In this document: one piece after another, positions 28,452 to 37,682 of the stretch | How the letters are laid out: the number at the start of each line of letters is the position of its first letter | How positions within the stretch are numbered: position 1 is the stretch's first letter | Source: Bacteroidales bacterium | GTDB lineage: Bacteria > Bacteroidota > Bacteroidia > Bacteroidales > Muribaculaceae | Length of the DNA: 64,000 nt | Assembly (NCBI GenBank): GCA_019416425.1 | Contig: DXXK01000091.1 | Location: 6,809-70,808 of the forward strand | Direction of reading: 5' to 3' | Program-made: the position numbers and the translations under genes | Notes under the pieces: generated by a model | What the model was told of the DNA's origin: nothing | The model's database searches: none | The model's input: only the letters and a program-made list of their open reading frames with translations

Positions 28452-29912
28452 TTATTTCTTCTTCTTGGCCTTGGACTTGTTGCCGCGGGCGAAACCGATC
28501 TGCGAGCGGACGTTGCGGAAACCGATGTAGCTGCGCTGCTCGTTCTGATACTCCCAGGCGCGGAGGTCGGAACGGACGTTCTGCGCGGCATCCTTCCAGG
28601 AGCCGCCGCGTACAATCTTGCGCTTCATCTTGTAGGGATCCTCCTTGGCCGCGTCGTAGCGGTACTCCGGGTTGAGGTCCGAAGTCAGACGGTCGATGCT
28701 CTCGGTGTAGGCCGTCGAGGTCCATTCCGAGACGTTACCGGCCATGTCGTAGATTCCAAAGTCGTTGGGATTGTATGTGCCTACCTGCGACGTGATGACG
28801 TGTCCGTCCAGCACGTAGTCGCCTTCGCGAGGCTTGAAGTTGGCGTAGAAGCAGCCACGCTCGTCCATGGGGAGTGTCTCCTCCCAGGGATACATGCTCT
28901 CGGAATTACCGGCACGTGCGGCGTATTCCCACTCGGCCTCGGTGGGTAGACGGTAAGGCTCGATGTAGACGCCCTCGCGGCCCAGCGAGCGCTTCAGATA
29001 GTCCGTGCGCCAGTTGCTGAAGGCGTTGGCCTGCTCCCAGCTTACGCCCACCACGGGATAGTCGTTGTAGCCGGCATGTGCGAAGTACATACGGGTATAG
29101 GGCTCGTTGTAGGCGTTCTCGAAGTCGTTGATCCAGCAGGTGGTGTCAGGATATACGTTGACGATGTATGTGTTCAGGAAGTCGTAGTCGCCTGTCAGCG
29201 GACGGCTGACGGTCTCGCGAACTATCTGTCCCTCGTCGGTCAGGTAGGCCGTATCCTTGGAGATCACTGGCAGGTCCGTCGGCACGGGGAGGTCCGTGTT
29301 GTACTCGCGGCGCTCGGCCTCCAGACGGTTCTTGCGCTTGGCGGCGGCCGTGTGGTTGTAGATCTCGTAGCGGTAGTTCATCTGTGTGGGATCCAGCTCC
29401 CGGTGCCCGGTAATGGGATTGGTGCGGTACACGCTCTCGATGGCGCGGGCCTCGTCCTCGTTGGCGTTGCGCCATGGAATCGGCTTGTTCCAGTTCAGGT
29501 AGGGCCTGATGGGATTGCCCTCGCGGTCCTCCTCAATCTTGAAGGCCTCGTTGCCGCCGTAGGCCGGGTCGGCCAGACGCTCGCGGATGATGCTGTCGCG
29601 CACCCAGAACACGAACTGCTTGTACTTGGAGTTGGTCACCTCGGTCTCGTCCATCCAGAAGGCGTCCACGGATACACCGCGAGCGTTCTTGCGGATACCG
29701 GCAACGGAATCATCCTTGGCCGGCCCCATGGCTATGTTGCCACGGTCCACCAGGACCATCCCGTAGGGTGCGGGTTCCACCATCGAGCTGCCCCCGACAC
29801 CGGTCACCTCGCCTCCGGCGCCGGTCCGCTTCAGACCCGCGCACGAGCTCAGCAGTATCATCCCCGCAGATATGGCTGCTACTCCTATGTTGGTTTTTTG
29901 AAATTTATTCAT
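28452..29912 (-). CDS. gldK: T9SS lipoprotein GldK/PorK
   Basis: 486 residues from ATG 29912, which starts directly with a lipoprotein signal (MILLSSCAGL); the longer frame beginning at 30110 overlaps porP and is rejected. The body is a formylglycine-generating-enzyme-like domain (LPTEAEWEYAARAG, YDMAGNVSEWTS, VRGGSWKDAAQNVRSDLR) used structurally in the outer-membrane ring of T9SS, bound to GldN. A Lys-rich tail ends the protein. Located 24 bases upstream of gldL. Confidence 0.95.
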   Translation of the reverse strand: MNKFQKTNIGVAAISAGMILLSSCAGLKRTGAGGEVTGVGGSSMVEPAPYGMVLVDRGNIAMGPAKDDSVAGIRKNARGVSVDAFWMDETEVTNSKYKQFVFWVRDSIIRERLADPAYGGNEAFKIEEDREGNPIRPYLNWNKPIPWRNANEDEARAIESVYRTNPITGHRELDPTQMNYRYEIYNHTAAAKRKNRLEAERREYNTDLPVPTDLPVISKDTAYLTDEGQIVRETVSRPLTGDYDFLNTYIVNVYPDTTCWINDFENAYNEPYTRMYFAHAGYNDYPVVGVSWEQANAFSNWRTDYLKRSLGREGVYIEPYRLPTEAEWEYAARAGNSESMYPWEETLPMDERGCFYANFKPREGDYVLDGHVITSQVGTYNPNDFGIYDMAGNVSEWTSTAYTESIDRLTSDLNPEYRYDAAKEDPYKMKRKIVRGGSWKDAAQNVRSDLRAWEYQNEQRSYIGFRNVRSQIGFARGNKSKAKKKK

Positions 29913-29917
29913 TGTCG

Positions 29918-30919
29918 TTACATTATGCGAATGGAGCGATGTTTGTTTCTGTTCTTGTCCCCGAAGTTGAGTTTCACCATATATCCGGCGACTATCTCGT
30001 GGCTGCCCGACGAAGCCCTGTTGATGGGTGAGAGCGGGTAGCTGTAGGCGTAACCCAGGAAGAAGTTCTTGAATTCGGCACCGATCATGGCGCTCAGGGC
30101 ATCCTTCCAACGGTAACCCAGTCCGAACGAGATGAATTGCTTGTAGGTGCTCCGCATTGTCACCTCGGCCGAGAAGTTGTTGAAATCGGTGCGGACCAAC
30201 AGGGAGGGTTGCAAAGAAAATAACGAGTTCTTAATGGGAATATTGCCGTCGGCGGTGAAATACATCTGGCGTGGAACGGTGGCCGAAAACTGCGATGTCT
30301 CAGTCTGCTGGGCGTTGTCCTGCCGCAGCTCGATCTTGGGCTCCATTATGTGCAGGGCCGAGATTCCTACCGAGAAGTATCTGTGGGTATAGCTGATACC
30401 GGCCGAGAGGTCGAATGCCTGCCCGGCCACGTCCTCGCGCGGCAGGGCCTCGTCATCGGGCTGGTGGTAGTCGTCACCCTCGGGGATATATACATCGGAG
30501 CCCTTGAAGGTGGTGCTGTAGTACGCGGGCTGCAGGGCAATCGAGAAAACGCCTTTCAGGGCACGGAAACGATAGGCCGCCTGGCCGCTGACCCATATGT
30601 TGCGGTATAGGCCGATGGACTCCTGCATGGCGCTGATTCCGACGCCCAGCGGCTGTTTCTTGCCTATTTTAACCGGCATGTCGGCTGTAGCGATGAAACT
30701 CTGCGGCGCGCGCTTTATGCCCAGCCACTGCAGGTTGGCGCCCAGACGGATACGCACAAATTCCTTCTGCCCGATATAGGCCGGATTGTAGAATGCAGGC
30801 ACAGCCCAGTACTGTACGAACTGAGGGTCGTTCTGGGCCTGGACCTTGCCACCGCACAGCAGGAGCAGCAGGAGCAGTGCAAGTATCGCTGTTATGTTGT
30901 TTTTTCTGCCGGACATCAT
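29918..30919 (-). CDS. porP: T9SS outer-membrane protein of the PorP/SprF family
   Basis: 333 residues, signal peptide (ILALLLLLLLCGGKVQAQ), then DPQFVQYWAVPAFYNPAYIG, the family opening that in PorP/SprF reads with an NPAYxG core, and a series of amphipathic beta strands (VGISALHIMEPKIEL, LFSLQPSLLVRTDFNNFSAE). PorP/SprF proteins are outer-membrane barrels that work with the GldK-N complex in T9SS-dependent secretion. The start overlaps the porT stop (ATGA), and gldK follows after 5 bases. Confidence 0.92.
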   Translation of the reverse strand: MMSGRKNNITAILALLLLLLLCGGKVQAQNDPQFVQYWAVPAFYNPAYIGQKEFVRIRLGANLQWLGIKRAPQSFIATADMPVKIGKKQPLGVGISAMQESIGLYRNIWVSGQAAYRFRALKGVFSIALQPAYYSTTFKGSDVYIPEGDDYHQPDDEALPREDVAGQAFDLSAGISYTHRYFSVGISALHIMEPKIELRQDNAQQTETSQFSATVPRQMYFTADGNIPIKNSLFSLQPSLLVRTDFNNFSAEVTMRSTYKQFISFGLGYRWKDALSAMIGAEFKNFFLGYAYSYPLSPINRASSGSHEIVAGYMVKLNFGDKNRNKHRSIRIM

Positions 30920-31650
30920 TCAAAGAAGAAAGTAATCATAACCATCCGCGACTGTACCTTGTCGATGGCCTGGGTGGCCCGCAGCGTCAGCTGGTCGTCC
31001 TCCAGATCGGGACGCTTGTGCTGCAGGATGTCGCTGAGTCCGAAGCAGAACTTCACTTCGGGATTGAGTTTGAAGTATGGGAGGTAGAAGTCGCATCCCA
31101 GACCGACGGTCAGGTAGGCGTCGGAGGTCTTGAACTTCAGGTAGTCGTTGCGCTTTTTGCCGACGTCGAAAGCACCCATTGCGCCGACCGTGACGTAAGG
31201 ACGGGAGTTGTAGTAGCGGTTTCCGCTGATCTTCAGGTCCAGGGGCAGGAGTACGTATACGCTCTTCACATCCTGACGCAGGCGTTCCTCGCTGGTGGGC
31301 GACATGAATTCCACGGTCTTGGAACCGAACGACATGCCGGGCCAGAACCGGAGGTTGAAATGCTCGGCCAGCCGCAGGTCGGCCAGCACGGTTACGTCGA
31401 TGCCCGGTCCCCACGACGGTACGGAGGCATACCATTCGTTGCCGTCAACGGTGGGCTGACCGTTGTTGGTGAACACCAGGTCCTGCATCGAGAACCCGAC
31501 CGAGAAGCCCAGATGCCAGCGCTTCTGGTCGGCGTAGGGACGGTTCAGGATCTTGTCGTTGAACTTGGCTTGGACGGGTGCGCAAAGGATGCACGCCATG
31601 ATCATGACGAGCATCCCTTTCAATATCTTTGCCCTGCTTAGTTTCCGCAT
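30916..31650 (-). CDS. porT: T9SS outer-membrane protein PorT
   Basis: 244 residues with signal peptide (MLVMIMACILCAPVQA) and a barrel-like body. The segments SVYVLLPLDLKISGNRYYN, RPYVTVGAMGAFDVGKKR and FYLPYFKLNPEVKFCFGLSD fit PorT/SprT, an outer-membrane component required for T9SS. It opens the secretion operon here, directly coupled to porP. No clear TAnnTTTG element was found in the 83 bases before it, so transcription may also come from the TPM gene side. Confidence 0.85.
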   Translation of the reverse strand: MRKLSRAKILKGMLVMIMACILCAPVQAKFNDKILNRPYADQKRWHLGFSVGFSMQDLVFTNNGQPTVDGNEWYASVPSWGPGIDVTVLADLRLAEHFNLRFWPGMSFGSKTVEFMSPTSEERLRQDVKSVYVLLPLDLKISGNRYYNSRPYVTVGAMGAFDVGKKRNDYLKFKTSDAYLTVGLGCDFYLPYFKLNPEVKFCFGLSDILQHKRPDLEDDQLTLRATQAIDKVQSRMVMITFFFE

Positions 31651-31733
31651 TTATTTTCCAACAATTAATTAATAAACGACTGTAGGTTTCTATTATTGTC
31701 GGAAAACCTGCGGGTTCCGTTGTACAGATTTGG

Positions 31734-33005
31734 TTACCAATGTCCGGAAGCTCCGCCGCCACCTGTGGAGCCGCCGCCGAACCCTCCTCCGAAGCCTCCT
31801 CCGCCACCACGGCCCATGCCGGAGCCTAAGATCGCCCCCGCCGCTAAGGCCGCCGACGGATCCTCCTTCTTGGGGATGCGGTAATGACGGTTGTCGCGGT
31901 GATGGCAGAACTCGCATTCGTAGGTCTTCACGCCCAGGCCCTCGCGGCGCACAGTGGGTTGCTGGGTCACGATGTCCGACACCGGCTTCATGGCGATGGT
32001 GCCGCATGCCGGGCACTGAGTGTACTTCTTCTGGTCCACCTTGAAGGGGAAACGCTCGATTGTGCCGCAGTCGGGACATACCCAGACGTCGTAGTCGACG
32101 GTGTTGAGTCGTTCCTCCAGGTCCTGCGCCGGGTTCAGGTACTCGTTGTCCTCCTTCTCGTCAAGGCGTTTCATCCTGGCGCCGCATGTGGGGCACTTGC
32201 GGCGGTGCGTCCTGGTGGAACGGTAACGCCACAGCGCCAGAAGCCAGAAAATCAGACCGGCACCCAGTGACAGAACTGCGCAGAGCATATAGGTCTTCAG
32301 GTGGTCTCGCCACATCAGCGATTTATGGTAACCGTCCAGTTTGCGCCCTCGCCACAGGTCGTGGCAAAAGAGGCCCAGCGACAGCAGCAACATTAGCCAG
32401 ACCACGTATTCGACGAATTTCCAGAAGATCGATGAGTCGATGGCGGTGATGTGGCCCTCGTAGTTGTCCGGTTGCCGGGAGCGCAGCTCATCGGCAACGG
32501 CGGGGTCGGTCAACGCTCTGGATATCATGGCGGTGGCGTCGTTGACGGCGGCGTCGAGATTGCCGTCGCGCATATTGGGGATTACCTGGCGTCCGATTAT
32601 GTTGTTGCAGGCTATGTCGGTCAGCACTCCCTCGACGCCGTATCCTGTCTGGATGCGTGTCAGATGGTCCTCGGTGACGATGGCGAACAGGACACCGTTG
32701 TCTTTGTCATCCTTGCCGATACCCCATCGTGTGAACAGCCGCTCGCACCAGTCCTCGATCGGTTCGTCACCGATGGACGGCACCACCGCCACGGCCACCT
32801 CGCAGGTGGTCTGCTGACGCAGCCGGTACAGCCGATGGTTCACGCTGTCGGTCACGGCTGGACTCAGCAGGTGCGCCGGGTCGCAGACAAAGTCGTAACG
32901 GTTCGCGATATTGGGATTGGTCAGCTGGTCGGGTTCGAAAACCTGTGCCGACATCCGCAGGAGAGTCGGCAGAAGCAACAGGAGCAGCGTTATTATTTTT
33001 TTCAT
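31734..33005 (-). CDS. TPM-domain protein with zinc-ribbon-like cysteines and Gly-rich tail
   Basis: 423 residues from ATG 33005. Signal peptide, then a TPM domain (about 20-190: DPAHLLSPAV, IGKDDKDNGVLFAIVTEDH, IQTGYGVEGVL), two membrane segments (about 210-230 and 250-275), and a C-terminal part with four CxxC pairs (CPTCGARM, CPDCGTIE, CPACGTIA, CEFCHHRD), ending in a Gly-rich FGGGFGGGSTGGG tail. TPM proteins are found in thylakoids and bacterial envelopes, with proposed phosphatase or photosystem-repair roles in plants; the bacterial role is unsettled. Eight cysteines after the second helix suggest zinc ribbons facing the cytoplasm. It is 21 bases after dgt, probably the last gene of the pyrE operon. 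Confidence 0.82.
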   Translation of the reverse strand: MKKIITLLLLLLPTLLRMSAQVFEPDQLTNPNIANRYDFVCDPAHLLSPAVTDSVNHRLYRLRQQTTCEVAVAVVPSIGDEPIEDWCERLFTRWGIGKDDKDNGVLFAIVTEDHLTRIQTGYGVEGVLTDIACNNIIGRQVIPNMRDGNLDAAVNDATAMISRALTDPAVADELRSRQPDNYEGHITAIDSSIFWKFVEYVVWLMLLLSLGLFCHDLWRGRKLDGYHKSLMWRDHLKTYMLCAVLSLGAGLIFWLLALWRYRSTRTHRRKCPTCGARMKRLDEKEDNEYLNPAQDLEERLNTVDYDVWVCPDCGTIERFPFKVDQKKYTQCPACGTIAMKPVSDIVTQQPTVRREGLGVKTYECEFCHHRDNRHYRIPKKEDPSAALAAGAILGSGMGRGGGGGFGGGFGGGSTGGGGASGHW

Positions 33006-33026
33006 AAATATAAGCATCTTTAATAG

Positions 33027-34367
33027 CTAAACGGCGGGGAGGGAGTGACCGTTCAGTTTGCGGTACAGGTCCAGGGCGTAGACGTCGGTCATCCCGCTGA
33101 CGTGGTCCAGAGTGGACTGCAATCGGGTGTACGGGTCGTCGGCACGGGTGTCGTACTGCTTGGGGATGATGTTCAGCAGCAGTTTCGAGGAGTTGCGCTC
33201 AGGGTGCATCACGGCGTCGACCAGCTCGCCCATCAGGTAAGTTATGATGCGGTTGCCGGCGATCTCGATATCCACCACCTCGCGGGCGCAGTATATCTTG
33301 TCCCAAGCAGTCTGCGAGCAACAGGCGTACGCCTCGCGCAGGTTCGGATTGATGGAGTCCAGCAGGCAACCCTGGAAAGTGCCGTTCAGGATAGCCTCCT
33401 CGTTGTCCAGGAACGCGCGTGCGGAATCCGTGACCAGCGACCCCACCACTGACGAGCGCAGATAGGCTATCTTCTCATTCGGGTCATCCAGACGTCCCAT
33501 TGCCCTTTCGGCGCGGGTGCGGCCCTCGGCGTCGAAGAACCCCAGCATCAGGTCAGTCACCTCGGCCGTGCTGAGGATTCGGAGCTTGTGCGCGTCCTCG
33601 ATGTCCATGATCTGGTAGCAGATGTCGTCGGCGGCCTCCACCACATACACCAACGGATGGCGTGTGAACCGGCCCTCCTCGACCTCGGGTATGCCAAGCC
33701 GTCCGGCTACGCGGCGGTAGATCTCGTCTTCGCTTTCGAAGAAGCCGAACTTGCCCTTCCTGCCTGCGTGCATGGAGGTATAGGGATATTTCACCACGGA
33801 GGCCAGCGTGGAGTAGGTCATGGCCATTCCGCCCAGGCGGCGCCCCACGAACTGGTGGGTCAGGAGCCTGAAGGAATTGGCGTTGCCCTCGAAGAGTATC
33901 AGGTCGTTCCACTGGCGTTCAGACAGCATGCCGCGGAATTCAAGCCCGGGTCCCTCGCTGAAGAAAGTGGAGATGGTCTTCTCGCCGGAATGTCCGAAGG
34001 GAGGATTGCCCAGGTCGTGGCACAGGCATGCCGCGGCGACGATGTCGCGGATGTTGTCGAAGATCCCGGTGGGATCGCCGTGGCGTTCGCGCAGTCCCAG
34101 GGCGATCTCATGTCCCAGACTGCGGCCCACCGAGCTGACTTCCAGAGAATGTGTCAGACGGTTGTGCACGAAGATGCTGCCCGGCAGCGGGAAGACCTGT
34201 GTCTTGTTCTGCAGACGTCGGAACGGCGAGGAGAAGATCAGCCTGTCGTAATCGCGCTGGAAGTCGCTGCGCGTATGGACACGCTCGTCATGGTATTCCT
34301 CCAGGCCCAGCCGACGGTCGCTGATCAGCCGGCCCCAGCTCATTGCGGTTTCTGGTCCCTTGCTCAT
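33027..34367 (-). CDS. dgt: Deoxyguanosinetriphosphate triphosphohydrolase
   Basis: 446 residues of the HD superfamily. Hydrolyses dGTP (or other dNTPs) to nucleoside and triphosphate. Metal-site motifs: NRLTHSLEVSSVGRSLGHE and CLCHDLGNPPFGHSGE. The N-terminal DERVHTRSDFQRDYDRLIFS is typical of Dgt. A second in-frame ATG at 34343 is an alternative start. Member of the pyrE-to-TPM gene run, 28 bases after the LysE-fusion gene. Confidence 0.95.
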   Translation of the reverse strand: MSKGPETAMSWGRLISDRRLGLEEYHDERVHTRSDFQRDYDRLIFSSPFRRLQNKTQVFPLPGSIFVHNRLTHSLEVSSVGRSLGHEIALGLRERHGDPTGIFDNIRDIVAAACLCHDLGNPPFGHSGEKTISTFFSEGPGLEFRGMLSERQWNDLILFEGNANSFRLLTHQFVGRRLGGMAMTYSTLASVVKYPYTSMHAGRKGKFGFFESEDEIYRRVAGRLGIPEVEEGRFTRHPLVYVVEAADDICYQIMDIEDAHKLRILSTAEVTDLMLGFFDAEGRTRAERAMGRLDDPNEKIAYLRSSVVGSLVTDSARAFLDNEEAILNGTFQGCLLDSINPNLREAYACCSQTAWDKIYCAREVVDIEIAGNRIITYLMGELVDAVMHPERNSSKLLLNIIPKQYDTRADDPYTRLQSTLDHVSGMTDVYALDLYRKLNGHSLPAV

Positions 34368-34395
34368 ATCGGTTTCGGTTTTGTGAACGTCCGTG

Positions 34396-35991
34396 TCAGA
34401 AAGTTTTGCGGAGACGGAACGACGAGTTCAGGTAAGGCATCTGAACGGTCATCATGTCGGGTTCCTTGAACTCGGCCTTGACCTCCGATTGGATTGGATT
34501 TCCGTCGGCGTCACGCCACTTGACGTTGTAGATGTTGCGGAACGATGTCGGCGTCATCTCGCCCTTGACCATTCCCGGCTGCCATGTGTTCACGTTCTTG
34601 GAGGCACCGCCCATGTAGACCATATCGTAGCCGTTTGAATTGTTGGCGATTACTGCCAGACGGTACTCGCCGCCTGGACGCACGTTGTTCTCGTCGAGAC
34701 TGCGGTCGAACATCTCCCAGAATCCCTCCACCGGATCGGTGGAATGCGTGTAATAGCTGATCAGCTCATCCTCGTCAGGTGCGTAGAACACATCGGCCAG
34801 CTCCCGGTCCGCGCATTCCAGCTCCAGCCAGTCCAACTCGATCATTCCGACCGGATTGGTGCTGAAGTGCAGTTCCGTCGCACCGAAGGACAGGTCCCAT
34901 TCCGCCACGTTGGTGTATTCCCGCTCGCCACCCTGCAGGATCCATTTCTTGCCGTTATGCGACAGTCTCCATGAATTCCAGCCGGTGAACCAGTCCACAT
35001 GGTCGCGCATCCCGGTCTCGGCCAGTACCTTGCCGTTGCGGGTCACGGTCACGCTCAGGGACTGCGGACCCAACGGGTCATGGACATCGTCGATGGTCTT
35101 GAACGTGATGCATACCGAATCGTTGTCGGGAGCGTTCAAGGCCACGAGATTCCACTCGGGATGGCTGACGCCGTCGTATCTGCGTCCGGCCTGGTTGTTG
35201 AGGTTGCGTGCGCGAAACCGGAAATCGAAATCCCGGTTTCCCAGTGGCAGCGACACCTGCCGTTCCTTGCTGGCAAGCAGGACGTTGCTGCCGGTCAGGT
35301 TTCCGAATCCGCGTCCGGAATTCCAGTACTGGGGCTCGGCGGCGTTGGCCAGGCCCATGATGGAGGTGACGATTCCCACGACGCCGAACAGCATGATGAT
35401 TGAGCCGGTGATCTTGTTGATCAGCCACATGGAGCGGAGGTTGAAGTGCGCGCGGACCTTGTCGACGCCGTAGGTCACGATCCACCACCAGCCCAACGCG
35501 CCCAGGATGATGCATATGAAGCCGATGATGTATTGGTAGAAGGTGATTTCCGGCAACAGAAAGTTGAACCGTGCGAACAGACCGATGATCAGGAAGATAA
35601 TGAGCGGATTCGAGACGGTGAACAGGAATCCGTTGATAATGTCGCGTTTGGGTGATCCGGCATCCTCGCCCGGCTTGCTGATCCGGCGCGAGGGATTGGA
35701 CAGGAACAGGTACAGTCCGAAGGCTATCAGGACGAGCGAGCCGAAAAGCTGGATCATGTTCTGGTTTTCCTGCAGGAATTCCTCGATGAAGCTGAGTCCG
35801 AAACCGGTCAGCAGACAGTAGAACAGGTCGGAGATGGCGGCGCCGACGCCGGTGTAGAAACCGGCCTTACGGCCCTTGGACAGGGTTCGCTGCACGCATA
35901 GGATACCCACCGGACCCATCGGGGCGGAGATGATGACGCCGATTGCCAGGCCGCGCCATATCATGTAGAATATCCATTGCAGTACGTCCAT
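34396..35991 (-). CDS. LysE-type exporter fused to a C-terminal beta-rich domain
   Basis: 531 residues. The first about 215 form a LysE/RhtB-type membrane protein: about six hydrophobic segments with the signature GVIISAPMGPVGILCVQRTLSKG early on. The remaining about 310 residues are hydrophilic and beta-rich (FDFRFRARNLNNQAGR, ITFKTIDDVHDPLG, GEREYTNVAEWDLSFGA) and should lie outside the membrane; an Ala-Glu-Pro junction (ANAAEPQYW) marks the passage. LysE exporters are normally only about 200 residues long, so the appended domain is notable. Substrate unknown. Located between the Rieske-like lipoprotein and dgt genes with short gaps. Confidence 0.82.
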   Translation of the reverse strand: MDVLQWIFYMIWRGLAIGVIISAPMGPVGILCVQRTLSKGRKAGFYTGVGAAISDLFYCLLTGFGLSFIEEFLQENQNMIQLFGSLVLIAFGLYLFLSNPSRRISKPGEDAGSPKRDIINGFLFTVSNPLIIFLIIGLFARFNFLLPEITFYQYIIGFICIILGALGWWWIVTYGVDKVRAHFNLRSMWLINKITGSIIMLFGVVGIVTSIMGLANAAEPQYWNSGRGFGNLTGSNVLLASKERQVSLPLGNRDFDFRFRARNLNNQAGRRYDGVSHPEWNLVALNAPDNDSVCITFKTIDDVHDPLGPQSLSVTVTRNGKVLAETGMRDHVDWFTGWNSWRLSHNGKKWILQGGEREYTNVAEWDLSFGATELHFSTNPVGMIELDWLELECADRELADVFYAPDEDELISYYTHSTDPVEGFWEMFDRSLDENNVRPGGEYRLAVIANNSNGYDMVYMGGASKNVNTWQPGMVKGEMTPTSFRNIYNVKWRDADGNPIQSEVKAEFKEPDMMTVQMPYLNSSFRLRKTF

Positions 35992-36001
35992 CTCCGTCAG
36001 T

Positions 36002-36574
36002 TCATCTATTGGTCACCAGATAACCCCCCATGCTGTTGACGGCAGGGAGGCAGACATACATCCGCAGACCGTAGTTGTCGTCCCGGGCCGGGCCGGAGAT
36101 GGGTCGTCCGCCGCCCTCGATCACGTCGTACTGCGACTTACAGTCAGGGCATTGGGCCACCGGGAGCGGACGGCCCTCGGCGTTCACCATCGACACCCGG
36201 ATGGAGCTGTTGCACTCCACCGGACAGGCCAGGTCGTAGGCCAGCGGCACGTTTGCCTCGGTGGTGAAGGGGTCGACCCCGCACACCAGCAGCACTCCTC
36301 CGTATCCGGTCATGGTGCGTTCCAGCCATGGGAAATTGGATGGCTCGCGCAGCTCGCGGATGAACCGTTGAGACTGGCCGAAGTATGTCACTCCGTATGT
36401 CTGCCAGTTGGCCAGCGGTGTCAGGTTGATGTTGACCGCGTAATTGGGAATACGGTCGGAGTCGATTGTGTTGCAGGAAGTCAGGGCCAAAGACAAAACG
36501 ACTGCAAGCACCGACACGAAGCCGGTGCCTGTGGTTGCGGTCTTATTCGTTATGTGTTGTCTGCGTCCTGTCAT
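36002..36574 (-). CDS. Rieske-like lipoprotein with an all-cysteine site
   Basis: 190 residues with a lipoprotein signal (VLSLALTSC). The mature part follows the outline of a Rieske domain: a first loop AYDLACPVEC, a strand-rich insert, a second loop AQCPDCKSQYDVIEGGGRP and the SGPARDDNYGLRMY strand that in Rieske proteins follows the cluster. The two cluster histidines (CxH and CxxH) are absent; the loops have CPVEC and CPDC instead. It might bind a zinc ion or a four-cysteine iron site, or nothing. Start and end are close to neighbours (26 and 10 bases), so it is part of the pyrE gene run. Family placement is inference. Confidence 0.65.
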   Translation of the reverse strand: MTGRRQHITNKTATTGTGFVSVLAVVLSLALTSCNTIDSDRIPNYAVNINLTPLANWQTYGVTYFGQSQRFIRELREPSNFPWLERTMTGYGGVLLVCGVDPFTTEANVPLAYDLACPVECNSSIRVSMVNAEGRPLPVAQCPDCKSQYDVIEGGGRPISGPARDDNYGLRMYVCLPAVNSMGGYLVTNR

Positions 36575-36600
36575 CCTTGCGGATCAAGAGCCGGTGTTAT

Positions 36601-37035
36601 TTATCTGCCGATGGCCCTGAGGCTGTTGGCCACCTGCTCAACAAGGTTGTTCATCGGGCCGTTCAGCATGGGTTTCATAATCGCGGGGATGGAGATGTTT
36701 ACTTCCACAGTAACCTCGCATGTCGTGTCGCCGGTGGGCTGGATATGCGCAGCCATCACCAGAGGCACGGGTGTGCCTTTGCCCTCGAAACTTACGTATA
36801 CCGGCGGGGTGCAGTCGCTCTTCACCAGCGTGACGCTGCCCACCGGGCCTCCGGGAATCTCGATGGTGTCCTCGTCGATGCGGATGCTGTTCAGCATCTC
36901 GCGCTTGTCCTCGGGAACCTGGTCGGCGGGCACGTTGGTCAGTGCCTGGGCCAGTCCCTGCATGTTGGTGAGCCGGTCGTATACCTCCTGGGCGCTGCGT
37001 CCCAGGGTCACAGGGTTCGATTTATATTCTGCCAT
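36601..37035 (-). CDS. SRPBCC-fold protein
   Basis: 144 residues, no signal peptide. The sequence begins EYKSNPVTLGRSAQEVYDRL, a standard start of the START/SRPBCC ligand-binding fold, continues with a run of beta strands, and ends with the long C-terminal helix (NNLVEQVANSLRAIG) that closes the cavity. Ligand unknown; Bacteroidota genomes often carry this gene next to pyrE, and here it starts 2 bases after the pyrE stop. Confidence 0.82.
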   Translation of the reverse strand: MAEYKSNPVTLGRSAQEVYDRLTNMQGLAQALTNVPADQVPEDKREMLNSIRIDEDTIEIPGGPVGSVTLVKSDCTPPVYVSFEGKGTPVPLVMAAHIQPTGDTTCEVTVEVNISIPAIMKPMLNGPMNNLVEQVANSLRAIGR

Positions 37036-37037
37036 AA

Positions 37038-37682
37038 TTATATCTTATTGTCGGGAATCCAGTTGGCGGGATCCTTGCGCCACTCTTTCAGGGCCTCGAC
37101 GTCGCTCTCCTCGATGTAGTCAGTAGCGAGCGCGGTCTCTATCATCACGTTGTAGGTGCAGAGCGACACCATGTCGATGTTGGCGTTGTTTAGACGTTTC
37201 ACGGCCATGGGGAACTCGTAGTTGAATATGGCAACTCCGCCCAGGACCTCGCATCCTGCCTGACGGATTACCTCGGCGGCGCGGAGCGTGCCGCCGGCGG
37301 TGGCGATGATGTCTTCCAGCATCACTACCTTCTGGCCGGGGCGCAGGTTGCCTTCGATCAGGTTCTCCAGGCCGTGGTCCTTCGGGGTCTCGCGTACGTA
37401 GACGAAGGGCTTGTCGAGCGCGTCGGCCACGATGGCTCCGATCGAGATGGCGGCGGTCGATACGCTTGCAATCACGTCGGCGTGGTCGAAATGCTCAACT
37501 ATATGTTTGGCCAGCTCCACCTTCACGAAGTTGCGAACGTCGGGATAGGAGAGTAGGCGTCGGTTATCGTTGTAGATCGGCGAGTTCCAACCTGAACCCC
37601 AAACGAACGGCATTTGTGGTTGCAGCTTGATGGCGCTGATATTCAATAACTTCTCTGCCAATAGGCGGTCAGGTGCTGTCAT
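37038..37682 (-). CDS. pyrE: Orotate phosphoribosyltransferase
   Basis: 214 residues. Converts orotate and PRPP to orotidine monophosphate in pyrimidine synthesis. Motifs: FVWGSGWNSPIYNDNR (substrate loop), VYVRETPKDHG (flexible catalytic loop) and VVMLEDIIATAGGTLRAAEV (PRPP-binding site). Heads a leftward run ending at the TPM gene, with a Bacteroidota-type promoter about 67 bases upstream. Confidence 0.96.
   Translation of the reverse strand: MTAPDRLLAEKLLNISAIKLQPQMPFVWGSGWNSPIYNDNRRLLSYPDVRNFVKVELAKHIVEHFDHADVIASVSTAAISIGAIVADALDKPFVYVRETPKDHGLENLIEGNLRPGQKVVMLEDIIATAGGTLRAAEVIRQAGCEVLGGVAIFNYEFPMAVKRLNNANIDMVSLCTYNVMIETALATDYIEESDVEALKEWRKDPANWIPDNKI

Noticed and set aside
28452..29912. 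GldK as a sulfatase-activating enzyme
   Set aside because: The domain is of that fold, but lipoprotein signal and operon with gldL-gldM-gldN identify the structural T9SS protein.
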